NCBI RefSeq assembly: GCF_003334855.1
Contig: NZ_QOWE01000018.1
Span: 1-64,000 of the forward strand
Length of the DNA stretch: 64,000 nucleotides
Reading direction: 5' to 3'
Source of the DNA: Larkinella punicea
Lineage (GTDB): Bacteria > Bacteroidota > Bacteroidia > Cytophagales > Spirosomataceae
Within the stretch, counting starts at the first letter, position 1. Each line of letters opens with the position of its first letter. Shown in pieces: positions 31,625-40,344 of the stretch. The notes beneath the pieces were generated by a model that did no database searches, was not told the origin of the DNA, and saw only the letters and a program-made list of their open reading frames with translations. The translations under genes were made by a program, and so were the position numbers.

Positions 31625-32595
31625 ACGCTCAGAATCCGTACCATCCGCAGCAAATCCTCGTTGATCGGTTTGGGCAGTTTGATGGTGTCGATGAAGGGCG
31701 TATAGAGAAGCTGGTTGTTGACAACGCCGGCCATGACGTTCTTCTCCCCGTTTAACAAGCCTTCCAGGGCTCCCAAACCCAGGCGGCTGGCCAGAATGCG
31801 GTCGTAGGCCGTTGGAATGCCTCCGCGCTGGATATGGCCCAGGGTCGTCACGCGCATGTCGACGTCGACGCCCACCTGCGAGCGGATTTTTTCGGCTACT
31901 TCGGCGGCATTGCCTTCTTCGTCGCCTTCGGCTACAATGATAATGGAGGAGGATTTGGAACGGCTCCAGCCCTGTTTCAGCGTCTCGACTACTTCCGAAA
32001 TCGGCGTCAGCACTTCCGGCACCATCACCATTTCGGCGCCCCCGGCAATGCCCGATTGAATGGCAATGTAGCCCGAGTCGCGGCCCATCACTTCGATAAA
32101 GAAAATCCGGTCGTGTGAATCGGCGGTATCGCGAATTTTGTCGATGGCTTCCAGGGCGGTATTGACGGCGGTGTCGAAACCGATGGTGTAGTCGGTACCG
32201 TACAGATCGTTGTCGATGGTGCCCGGCGCGCCAACGGTTGGAATCTGGTATTCTTCAAAAAACTTTAAGGCTCCGGTAAACGTCCCGTTTCCGCCGATGG
32301 CCACCAGGCCCTCGATACCGTGTTTAATCAGTTGATCGTGCGCTTTCTGACGGCCTTCGGGAGTCATGAACTCTTTGCTGCGGGCGGATTTGAGGATGGT
32401 TCCACCGCGTTGAACAATGTTGCTCACGGAGTGGGACGTCATGGGAAAAATATCGCCGTTGATCATTCCGTTGTACCCCCGACGGATGCCGAAAACTTCG
32501 ACGCCGTGGTAAACCGCTCCCCTGACAACCGCCCGAATACAGGCATTCATGCCAGGTGCGTCACCGCCGGAAGTAAAAACAGCTAAGCGCTTCAT
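31621..32595 (-). CDS. pfkA: 6-phosphofructokinase
   Basis: Phosphorylates fructose-6-phosphate in glycolysis. At 324 residues it has normal ATP-PFK size. Motifs are VFTSGGDAPGMNA (ATP site), GAPGTIDNDLYGTDYTIGFDTA (catalytic Asp), EVMGRDSGYIA and RVTTLGHIQRGG. In the GGDGS loop that usually binds Mg-ATP this protein has GGNGTFTG, with Asn for the Asp equivalent to E. coli Asp103. It may be a clade trait. The Gly after it, rather than Asp, argues for ATP over pyrophosphate. Confidence 0.93.
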   Translation of the reverse strand: MKRLAVFTSGGDAPGMNACIRAVVRGAVYHGVEVFGIRRGYNGMINGDIFPMTSHSVSNIVQRGGTILKSARSKEFMTPEGRQKAHDQLIKHGIEGLVAIGGNGTFTGALKFFEEYQIPTVGAPGTIDNDLYGTDYTIGFDTAVNTALEAIDKIRDTADSHDRIFFIEVMGRDSGYIAIQSGIAGGAEMVMVPEVLTPISEVVETLKQGWSRSKSSSIIIVAEGDEEGNAAEVAEKIRSQVGVDVDMRVTTLGHIQRGGIPTAYDRILASRLGLGALEGLLNGEKNVMAGVVNNQLLYTPFIDTIKLPKPINEDLLRMVRILSV

Positions 32596-32661
32596 ATTAA
32601 AAGTCTATTTTAAATTTCCTATGTGCAAAAAAATATTCGTCTGCCTTTTGCTCGCGAACCG

Positions 32662-32695
32662 CAAATTTATTTTCATTTTTGGACAAACCGACAAA
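32662..32695 (-). promoter_or_regulatory. Probable pfkA promoter
   Basis: On the minus strand TAAATTTG (32669-32662) matches the -7 box exactly. A TTTG (32695-32692) lies 22 bp upstream, slightly longer than the usual spacing. Confidence 0.45.
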
Positions 32696-32744
32696 TGTGT
32701 TCAACGAAAAACGAATTTAATACGGACGTAATGCTGAAAACCGG

Positions 32745-32801
32745 TGATTGACAGGTGGTTACTCATTTAAAATACTTAATCAATTAACTGATTGACAGGT
32801 G
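32745..32801. repeat. Two direct copies of TGATTGACAGGTG, 44 bp apart
   Basis: Perfect 13-bp repeats at 32745-32757 and 32789-32801, between pfkA and the PAP2 gene. The 44-bp spacing is four helical turns, as for a regulator site pair, but the role is unknown. Confidence 0.45.
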
Positions 32802-32808
32802 ATTGTAT

Positions 32809-33468
32809 TCAGCTTGCCGGTTGCTTGCGATGGTGTTGTAACTTGCGTTTAATAACGGGATAAACCGCATACGTTATCTTTACGGACGCAATACCGATGC
32901 CGGCGCCGGCCAGAACATCGGCCCAATGGTGCTTTTCGTTGGCCACCCGAAGCACCGACGTAGCACTTGCCAGGACATAACCCGCGATGCTGATCCACGG
33001 ACTTTTGTGTTTATACGCCTGGTGCAGTAATTCCGCCCCCGTGAAGGCTACGGCGGCATGACCGGACGGAAACGATCGGCGGTCGGAACCGTCGGGGCGG
33101 GTGGAGTTGATCGTGCGTTTAAAGACCTCGGTGACGCCCGCCATAGCCACGTTCGACAAAACCGTCACGGCAATTTCGTCGCCCAGGTTGACCGCCGGTT
33201 TCACCCCCGCCAGTTGCAGCGCGACCCGCAGGCCATACGGCCCGAAACGCAGGTAGTCGTCCGCCGAACTGACGTGCCCCGTTGATTTAAAGGGTTCCCG
33301 GTTGGGGTGGCCAAGCAGGGCCGCTCCGCCCCCTGCCAGCGTGGCCGGCACAATAAAAGACGTTAACGGAAACCGTCGTTCGGTGGGAATGGAATCACCG
33401 GCCGTTTGGGCAAAAAGCGGAAGAGAAGCAAGCCAGAGGAATAAGGAAATCAGGGTTTTATGCGTCAT
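32809..33468 (-). CDS. PAP2-family phosphatase
   Basis: The ATG at 33468 (MTHKTLISLFLWLASLPLFAQ) gives a signal peptide; an in-frame ATG at 33507 would add 13 residues. The 219-residue protein carries the three PAP2 phosphatase motifs: KRTINSTRP, SFPSGHAAVAF, and RVANEKHHWADVLAGAGIG with the catalytic His. These enzymes dephosphorylate lipid phosphates such as undecaprenyl pyrophosphate or PGP at the membrane. Membrane segments are weak apart from the signal and the helix after motif three, so a periplasmic enzyme is possible. Confidence 0.85.
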   Translation of the reverse strand: MTHKTLISLFLWLASLPLFAQTAGDSIPTERRFPLTSFIVPATLAGGGAALLGHPNREPFKSTGHVSSADDYLRFGPYGLRVALQLAGVKPAVNLGDEIAVTVLSNVAMAGVTEVFKRTINSTRPDGSDRRSFPSGHAAVAFTGAELLHQAYKHKSPWISIAGYVLASATSVLRVANEKHHWADVLAGAGIGIASVKITYAVYPVIKRKLQHHRKQPAS

Positions 33469-33779
33469 TTCAATGGTAGAGGACTGTATCTGACAATTCG
33501 GTTGCACTTTCGATTTCTGCCCGTGTAGAGAGTAATTCGGCGGTTATTTAATGTAAGAAACTATTGAAGGCCCATCTAAAAGACACCGTGAATGAACTTT
33601 TAAGGGTGAAAGCGAAGATCAATCGTCACTGATGCCTACGCACAAACTTACTCGAAAAGCTGTAAAAAAGCATTCCTACGGAGTTGAATCGAAAATAATG
33701 GAACCATTTGTGTCCGTTGTGGTCACCAGGTCGTATTCCCGGTAATGTCCAAACCACTCAACCGCGGGTAGGTACAGGT

Positions 33780-36700
33780 CTACCAGCGGTTATAGAGCGT
33801 CACCCACGCCCGGAGCCGGTTTTCGGCTTCGTCGGTCAACTGCCCCGGCTGTAGCCGCCAGAGCCAGTTGTTGGCGGTGGCCGCCGGGGTGTTGATCCGG
33901 GCGGTTTCGTCCAGCCCCAGCACGTCCTGCACCGGCAGAATCACCGTTCTGGCCACCGAGGCATACACCAGTTGCCCCAACGCCAGATGCACGGTTTTTT
34001 CGGAAACCGGCTTCCCGATGTATTCCGCCACGGTTTTCTGTTCAGTCGGACTCAGGTTTTGCCGATACCAGCCCCGGGTTGTGTTGTTGTCGTGCGTGCC
34101 GGTGTAGGCAATGAAATTGGGCGTATACTGGTGAGGAATGTGTGGAGAGAGCGGTAACGCTTCCTGAAAAGCAAACTGAACGACCTTCATGCCCGGCAAC
34201 TGAAACGCATCGCGTAGCTGATAAACCGCTTCGCTGATGTCGCCCAAATCCTCGGCCACCAGGGGTAAAGTGCCCAGTTCCTGGTGCAGAACCCGGAAAA
34301 AATCGGCTCCCGGCCCCGGTTTCCACTCACCCCGGATGGCGGTTTTCTCCCCGGCCGGAATTTCCCAATACTCCGACAGCGCGCGAAAATGGTCGATGCG
34401 CACCAGATCGAACAACTCCGTATTTTTCCGGATGCGCCGAATCCACCAGTCATAGCCACGCTCTTTGAGCCGATCCCAGCGAAAAACCGGCATGCCCCAA
34501 AGCTGACCGTCGGCGTTGAAATAATCCGGTGGCACCCCGGCGACCGTGATCAGTTTTCCGGATTCATCCAGACTGAACAGTTCCGGATGCGACCACACAT
34601 CCGCCGAATCATAGCTCACGTAAAACGGCAAGTCGCCCAGCAGGTGAATGCCCCGCTGGTTACAATACGTTTTGAGGCTCTGCCACTGCCGGTCGAAACT
34701 GAACTGCAACCAGCGCACTTTTTCCAGTTCGTCCTGATGAGCCTCCCCAAACGCCTGCAACGCTTTCGGCTGGCGCAGGCGGTATTCTTCCGGCCATTCA
34801 TACCAAGGTTGCCCCTGGAATTTCTGTTTCAGGCCCATGTACAGCACAAAATCGGTGAGCCAGTGGGCTTCACGCTGGCAAAACGCCCGAAACCGGCTTT
34901 GCAACGGGCTGGCTTTCAGTTGGGAGAAATTCCGGTAGGCTTTCTCCAAAAGCCCATTGCGAACCCGCTCGGCGCCGGCATAATCCACCCACCCGGTGGT
35001 CGGTAGCTGATACGCGCGCAATTCATCCCAATCCAGCAAACCGTCCTGCGCCAGGGCTTCCGGGCTTAGGATCAAGGTGTTGCCAGCCATGCTGGAATAG
35101 GTGCTGTAGGGCGAATGCCCCGCGCCCGGTTCCGTGGGATTGAGCGGCAGAATTTGCCAGTAATGTTGCCGGCTCCGGCTCAGAAAATCGGCAAAAGCCC
35201 GCGCTTCCGGCCCCAAATCACCAATGCCAAAAGCCGAGGACAGGGAGGTGACGGGCAACAGCAGGCCCGCGCTCCGGTCGGTAAAAGCCGGTTGTAGTTT
35301 CAAAACCGCCAGCGGCAGTGTTTTGAATACCTCTTTCAGTGCGATGCCGTCCGTTGTTTTGCCGCTGGTCGGAAGCAGCATGTGCTTCCATTCGTCCGGC
35401 GCATCCGGCGGCAAAACGATCCGGGTATCTTTCCAGTCCAGAGCCGGAACGCTTTTGTTTTGCTGGCGGCTCATCACGGCCAGGTGCAGCGGAATGGCGA
35501 CCACCAGCCAGGTCTGCCGGTGCCGACGCGCAAACGCCAGCACATACTCCCGGTATCGCCCTTCCACCGCCAGCGGAATGTAGTCTCCTTCGGCAAAGAG
35601 TTCGGTCGACTCCTGGTTTCGGGCGGTGAGCAAGGCGTGGGTCAACCAGAGCTTGATCCGGGCGTCATACCGGTTTTCCCACAGATCGCTCAACAGCGCA
35701 TCCGAGGGGGCAGAATCGGGGTTGGTCAGTTCGTCCAGCCATTGCCGGCGCTGGTTATAATCGACGGGTCGGCGGTTGTCGGGATCGACCAGACTCAGGT
35801 CCCACAACTCACAGCCCTGATACACATCGGGAACACCGGGGCATGTCATTTTGAGAACGACCTGCGCCAGGGAGTTAACAATCCCGAAATCAGCCAGTTG
35901 CCGGTGGAATTTCTGAAAGCTTTTCCAGAAAGGTCGTTTGCGGTTCAGCAACTGCACAACGAAATTCCGGGTGGCTTCCTCATACGCAGCGTCGGGCTCG
36001 TTCCAGCTCGAATGCCGTTTGGCCTCCCGCAAGGCTTTTTCCAGATAGTCCTGAAGCCGGTTTTCAAAATCGTCGTCGTCCTGGTCCGGCATAGGATACG
36101 CCCCTACCAGCGTTTGGTAAATGAAATATTCGTCGTTGGCATCCGGCGCGCCCTTCTGCTTCAAGCTGGCGTTTAGCTGCTGCCATTCCTGTACGGTTTT
36201 CAGCCATTCGTCGGGCAAATCCGTCAGCACGTTCAGCCGCGCCCGGACGTCTTCTCCGCGCTTGGTATCGTGCGTCGAGGTGGCATTGAGGGCCAGCGGC
36301 CACTGCTGCCGGCGTTCCTGCATGGCCCGGTGAAAATCGGCCGGCGACAACCCAAACGTTTCCGGCGAATCGCCCACTTCGTTGTGGGCGATCAGCCGGT
36401 TGTAGGTATACATCAGCGTATCTTCCACCCCTTTGGCCATCAGCGGGCCGGTAAACTGCATACACCGCCGGTAAAAATGAGAAACCCGCTGGTTGTAGGC
36501 ATCCTCGCCATCGGCCGGTTTTTGCAACAGCGTTTTCTCCAGCAAATCAACTGCCGTGAACAATTCCGGTTTCTGGCTTTTTAGGTCGGTCAGGATCGTC
36601 TGCACGGCGGTAGCCTCACTCTCGTCCAACGGAAATGTGCTGCCGTAATACCGGTAAACCGGGCAATACACCAAAAATGCGCCGAGGGCGGCCTGCAGGC

Positions 36701-38015
36701 TGTCGGGCGGCAAAACAGCCATCGCATTTTCTTCCACCAGATTCAGTTCCAGGAAAAACCGGTACAGGTTGTCCAGTTCTCCCTTCATGTGCCGGGCGAG
36801 AATGAACGCCTTTTTGTTCAGAATCTGCTGGTGAATGGGTGTGGTATCGGAAACGAGCTGCTGGTAGAATTCCGTCAGAACCGGTTCGCTGGCGGATTGC
36901 GTAAACAGGTTATTGACCTGCGCCAGAAACTCATAGCCGGTGGTTCCCTGAATGGGCCAGGCGGTTTCCAGCGGTTCGCCGGGTTCCAGAATTTTTTCAA
37001 CGATGAGGTACGTTTCTTCCCCCGCCAGTTCCCGCAGCCGTTCCAGATACTGGCCGGGGTCATACAAACCGTCGATGTGATCGACGCGCAACCCGGTAAA
37101 TACGCCCTCGACCACCAGGTCCTTGATTCCCTGATGAACAGATGAAAACACCGCGTCATTCTGCACATTCAGGCCAATCAGGCTGCTCACCGTAAAAAAC
37201 CGCCGGAAATTGATCCGCCGATCGGTTTCTTGGTGGTGGCTCAACTGATACACCTGCTCGTCTGCCAGTTGACGGATTCGCTGCGGGTCGCGGTTGAGGG
37301 CGCTCAGACACGACTTGAGGTAGGTCTTGACGACCGGATTTTTCTGTAAGGACGCAAGCTGCTGCCGGAATTCGTTCATGCCCAGTGCATAGGCTTCGGG
37401 TTCTTCCACCAGTTGAAGGGGACGGATCTGGTCGAGCAGTTGCTGAACCGATTCCAGCATCGGCTGCTCATCCAGCGCCTGCAAAACCGTTGGGTACGAC
37501 CGCAGGCGCAACGGATAGGCCGTGTCGAAATACCGCAGCACCAGCCGCCCGTCCTGGTAAGCGACCTTCAGTTCCCGGTTTTTGATGACGTCGTCGAGGG
37601 GCGCGCCCAGAAACGGAACCGCCAGCCGACCGTGAAAAAGCTGGCTCGTCCAGACGGTATCGAAAAAAGGCATAAACCGCGACAACGGGCCTTTTTCCAG
37701 CACGTCCATCAGCCACGGGTTGTTGGGATGAAACGCCATGTGGTTGGGAACGATGTCCTGCAACCAGCCAATGCCCTCCTTTCGGAGTTTTTTGCTGAGC
37801 GTTTTCAGTTGCTTTTCCGTGCCGATTTCCGGGTCGATGCGGTGCGGATTGACCCCATCGTAACCGTGCTGGCTACCCGGAACGGATTCGAAAACGGGCG
37901 AGGCATAGAGCGTACCAACGCCCAGTTTCTTCAAATAAGGCCGTATTTTATCAAAATCGCTGAACGTAAATCCACTATGAAATTGGATACGATAGGTAGC
38001 AACCGGATTAGTCAT
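33780..38015 (-). CDS. Bifunctional malto-oligosyltrehalose synthase / 4-alpha-glucanotransferase (TreY-MalQ fusion)
   Basis: A 1411-residue fusion. Residues 1 to about 900 are TreY, which turns the reducing end of malto-oligosaccharides into a trehalose linkage: ATYRIQFHSGFTFSDFDKIR, LQDIVPNHMAFH, LRVDHIDGLYDPGQYLERL, YLIVEKILEPGE and STHDTKRGEDVRAR. From about 908 a complete MalQ follows (GLLLPVTSLSSAFGIGDLG), with LVRIDHFRAL (Asp nucleophile), PLVAEDLGDI (Glu) and YTGTHDNNTTRGWY (Asp). MalQ could feed TreY by lengthening short maltodextrins. No treZ or glycogen gene is in the window. The gene stands alone, with unrelated neighbours. Confidence 0.93.
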   Translation of the reverse strand: MTNPVATYRIQFHSGFTFSDFDKIRPYLKKLGVGTLYASPVFESVPGSQHGYDGVNPHRIDPEIGTEKQLKTLSKKLRKEGIGWLQDIVPNHMAFHPNNPWLMDVLEKGPLSRFMPFFDTVWTSQLFHGRLAVPFLGAPLDDVIKNRELKVAYQDGRLVLRYFDTAYPLRLRSYPTVLQALDEQPMLESVQQLLDQIRPLQLVEEPEAYALGMNEFRQQLASLQKNPVVKTYLKSCLSALNRDPQRIRQLADEQVYQLSHHQETDRRINFRRFFTVSSLIGLNVQNDAVFSSVHQGIKDLVVEGVFTGLRVDHIDGLYDPGQYLERLRELAGEETYLIVEKILEPGEPLETAWPIQGTTGYEFLAQVNNLFTQSASEPVLTEFYQQLVSDTTPIHQQILNKKAFILARHMKGELDNLYRFFLELNLVEENAMAVLPPDSLQAALGAFLVYCPVYRYYGSTFPLDESEATAVQTILTDLKSQKPELFTAVDLLEKTLLQKPADGEDAYNQRVSHFYRRCMQFTGPLMAKGVEDTLMYTYNRLIAHNEVGDSPETFGLSPADFHRAMQERRQQWPLALNATSTHDTKRGEDVRARLNVLTDLPDEWLKTVQEWQQLNASLKQKGAPDANDEYFIYQTLVGAYPMPDQDDDDFENRLQDYLEKALREAKRHSSWNEPDAAYEEATRNFVVQLLNRKRPFWKSFQKFHRQLADFGIVNSLAQVVLKMTCPGVPDVYQGCELWDLSLVDPDNRRPVDYNQRRQWLDELTNPDSAPSDALLSDLWENRYDARIKLWLTHALLTARNQESTELFAEGDYIPLAVEGRYREYVLAFARRHRQTWLVVAIPLHLAVMSRQQNKSVPALDWKDTRIVLPPDAPDEWKHMLLPTSGKTTDGIALKEVFKTLPLAVLKLQPAFTDRSAGLLLPVTSLSSAFGIGDLGPEARAFADFLSRSRQHYWQILPLNPTEPGAGHSPYSTYSSMAGNTLILSPEALAQDGLLDWDELRAYQLPTTGWVDYAGAERVRNGLLEKAYRNFSQLKASPLQSRFRAFCQREAHWLTDFVLYMGLKQKFQGQPWYEWPEEYRLRQPKALQAFGEAHQDELEKVRWLQFSFDRQWQSLKTYCNQRGIHLLGDLPFYVSYDSADVWSHPELFSLDESGKLITVAGVPPDYFNADGQLWGMPVFRWDRLKERGYDWWIRRIRKNTELFDLVRIDHFRALSEYWEIPAGEKTAIRGEWKPGPGADFFRVLHQELGTLPLVAEDLGDISEAVYQLRDAFQLPGMKVVQFAFQEALPLSPHIPHQYTPNFIAYTGTHDNNTTRGWYRQNLSPTEQKTVAEYIGKPVSEKTVHLALGQLVYASVARTVILPVQDVLGLDETARINTPAATANNWLWRLQPGQLTDEAENRLRAWVTLYNRW

Positions 38016-38252
38016 GAGTATCGGGTAAAGCCTGCGGATAAAGTATGTTCCAAGAACCGTTTGTCAACCGCCGGGCTGGTCGACAAACGGACGTGCCGGG
38101 ATGAGCACCTCTATAGTAAGCAATGACCGGAATAGAATGTTTAGATCTTTAAATGGGAGTTCGTAACGGCACATTGCCGTTTAAGTCTTCATACTCTTGA
38201 TAAGCCATTCATCTGTGCGCCGTTTTGGAGGACTACTGGTTTTTCCAGAACA

Positions 38253-38295
38253 AAAAAACCGGTAGTAAGCCGGTTTATAATATCGGCTTACTACC
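38253..38295 (-). terminator. Rho-independent terminator of the DUF892 gene
   Basis: On the minus strand GGTAGTAAGCCG (38295-38284 side) pairs with CGGCTTACTACC (38272-38261 side), then GGTTTTTTTG. A 12-bp stem with a T7 tract starts 31 bp after the stop. The rest of the 310-bp gap 38016-38325 shows nothing else recognisable. Confidence 0.85.
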
Positions 38296-38325
38296 AGTCC
38301 TGCCTGCACGTTTTCGAAAAATCAA

Positions 38326-38841
38326 TTACTCACTTTTCGCTGACTCATTGATGGAGCCTTCGGCAATTTCCGTCAGCAGGGAATCGGTTTTCTTTTCTTC
38401 GGCCAGCGTTGCTTCCAGCAGTTGAGCCGCCTTCGGATAGCCCAGCACACCGGCGAGGGTTTTCAGCGTTCCGTAGGAAGCAATTTCGTAATGCTCCACT
38501 TTTTGTGCCGCCGAAATCAGGGCCACATCCCGGGTTAGCGTTCCCTCTTTGGTATCTTCCATCAACCCTTCCGCTTCCTCGATCAACCCCGCCATCGCAT
38601 CACACTTTTTGGCCGACGCTTTTTCGCCCACCACCTCAAAGACCTGCTCCAGCCGGGCCACATGGTTTTCCGTTTCGGTCAGGTGTTTTTCGAAGGCGGT
38701 TTGCAATTCGTCCGACGTGGCTGATTTTGCCATTTTGGTCAGTGCTTTTGTCAAATGTTTTTCGGCCCAGTAGATGTCTTTCAACTCATCGACAAACAAT
38801 TCCTTCAATTCGCTTTCTCCGTTTCCTTTTGCCTTTGCCAT
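38326..38841 (-). CDS. YciE-type ferritin-like protein (DUF892)
   Basis: A 171-residue, almost fully helical protein. ELFVDELKDIYWAEKHLTKAL (residues 14-34) is the DUF892 signature, and the metal-binding Glu/His residues of a four-helix bundle follow (HLTETENHVARLEQVFE; AQKVEHYEIASYGTL; EEKKTDSLLTEIAE). Family members are stress-induced, diiron ferritin-like proteins; enzymatic activity is not established here. It is transcribed alone and has a good terminator. Confidence 0.9.
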   Translation of the reverse strand: MAKAKGNGESELKELFVDELKDIYWAEKHLTKALTKMAKSATSDELQTAFEKHLTETENHVARLEQVFEVVGEKASAKKCDAMAGLIEEAEGLMEDTKEGTLTRDVALISAAQKVEHYEIASYGTLKTLAGVLGYPKAAQLLEATLAEEKKTDSLLTEIAEGSINESAKSE

Positions 38842-39065
38842 GATTTTAAACGTTGTTTTGTTAAGATTTACAAACTGTCGGTTCTGAAAGAAACCGTTTC
38901 AACAGCCCGACTAGTTGGCGTATCAACAGAAGCGGGCTGGAGTTGTTTTCAAAAAGTTAGCAACGTTTCCGCCTATCCCAAAACCCCGAATCAACCTGCA
39001 CTTTTTAACCATTCTTTCCTGAACGGGTTATTCAGGCAACGGAAGTTTCACCTGACCCGCTCGTT

Positions 39066-40325
39066 ATGAATACCCCGACTGATTCTTCGCTAGCCGCATT
39101 GGCCACCTACCTGGCCGCCCGGCGGGAGGCCATCCTGAACACCTGGCGAACAGCCTGTCAAAATGATCCGGCCTGCAACACCATCGCCAGTTTGAGCCGG
39201 GAAGAGTTCAACAACAAGGTTCCTTTTATTCTCAATGTTTTCGACCAGCGGCTGCGGCAACTCGCTCTGGACGCGGATATTAAGCTGCTGTCGGAGGAGC
39301 ATGGCCTGCACCGCTGGCAAAAAGGCTACACGCTACAGGAACTGCTGAGTGAAATCCATCACCTCAATCAGGTTCTGCTGGATGAGTTTCGGCAATACTG
39401 GCAACACGATCCTACTCCGGAAATTGACCGGATTTCGCAATCCTACGAATACCTCTCCTGGTTCAAAACGCTCAGCATCAGTGGTAGTGTAGAGCAATAT
39501 ACAGACTTGCAGCGCCTGGACGCCAGCAACCGGGTTCGGCTGCTTCAGCAGGCGCTCGACGATCTGAATGAACTGACGCGCCAACGGGGTGATCTGCTGC
39601 GAACGGCCTCCCACGACCTGCGGGGCAGTTTTGGCATCATCGAGGGAGCCGCTTCGTACTTAAATCTGGTGGAAGCGGATGAACCGGAGCGGAAACAAAT
39701 GCTCGAAATGCTGAATCGCAACCTGACGACGGTGCGGGAGATGGTCATCCAGTTGATGGATCTGGCCCGTCTGGAAGCCGGTCAGGAATCCCTCAGCATT
39801 CAGTCTTTCAACGCGGGTCAACTCCTGCATCAACTCATCGAGAGCTACCAGCCCCTGGCCGAAGAAGCGGACTTGATGCTGAAAGCCGATGGCCCCGCGG
39901 AGTTAATGGTCGAAAGTGATCCCTTCCAGTTACAGCGCATTGTACAAAATCTGGTTTTGAACGCGCTCAAACACACCCGATCCGGCTGGGTCTCGGTTTC
40001 CTGGGTTCGCGAAAGCGATTACCGCTGGCTGATCGGCATTCAGGATTCCGGGCCGGGCCTTCCCAACCAGGATGCCGGTTCCTACTCGCAGGCATTGGCT
40101 CCCATCCCCGAGTCCAGTGCCGCCTTTGGCGTGCCAATCCCGGAAGCCGACGCCCGGGCAATCGCCGTTACGCAGGCTCCCAAAGCCGCAAAAGGCGAAG
40201 GCATCGGCCTGTCGATTGTCAAACGATTGTGTGAGCTTCTGCGGGCCAGCCTGGAAATTGAGACCAAAGCGGGCGAAGGCACCCTGTTCCGCATTCGCCT
40301 GGGCCTTCACTGGAAAGCCCAGTAA
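39066..40325 (+). CDS. Soluble sensor histidine kinase with RsbRD-like N terminus
   Basis: A 419-residue cytosolic kinase with no membrane helix. The N-terminal 150 residues are helical and resemble the RsbRD-type sensor (LNTWRTACQNDPAC; FDQRLRQLALDADIKLLSEEHG). The phosphoacceptor is His183 in RTASHDLRGSFG. The N box is QNLVLNALKHT, G1 is DSGPGL, and G2 is GEGIGLSIVKRL. An Ala/Pro-rich insertion of about 45 residues sits between G1 and G2, longer than usual. No response regulator is adjacent, so it is an orphan kinase. Confidence 0.88.
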   Translation: MNTPTDSSLAALATYLAARREAILNTWRTACQNDPACNTIASLSREEFNNKVPFILNVFDQRLRQLALDADIKLLSEEHGLHRWQKGYTLQELLSEIHHLNQVLLDEFRQYWQHDPTPEIDRISQSYEYLSWFKTLSISGSVEQYTDLQRLDASNRVRLLQQALDDLNELTRQRGDLLRTASHDLRGSFGIIEGAASYLNLVEADEPERKQMLEMLNRNLTTVREMVIQLMDLARLEAGQESLSIQSFNAGQLLHQLIESYQPLAEEADLMLKADGPAELMVESDPFQLQRIVQNLVLNALKHTRSGWVSVSWVRESDYRWLIGIQDSGPGLPNQDAGSYSQALAPIPESSAAFGVPIPEADARAIAVTQAPKAAKGEGIGLSIVKRLCELLRASLEIETKAGEGTLFRIRLGLHWKAQ

Positions 40326-40344
40326 AGGCCCGGGCGACGCGTAT

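Noticed and set aside
33780-38015. Many antisense ORFs (up to 264 residues) across the TreY-MalQ gene
   Set aside because: High G+C codon bias opens antisense frames; none has recognisable domains and the sense protein is continuous.
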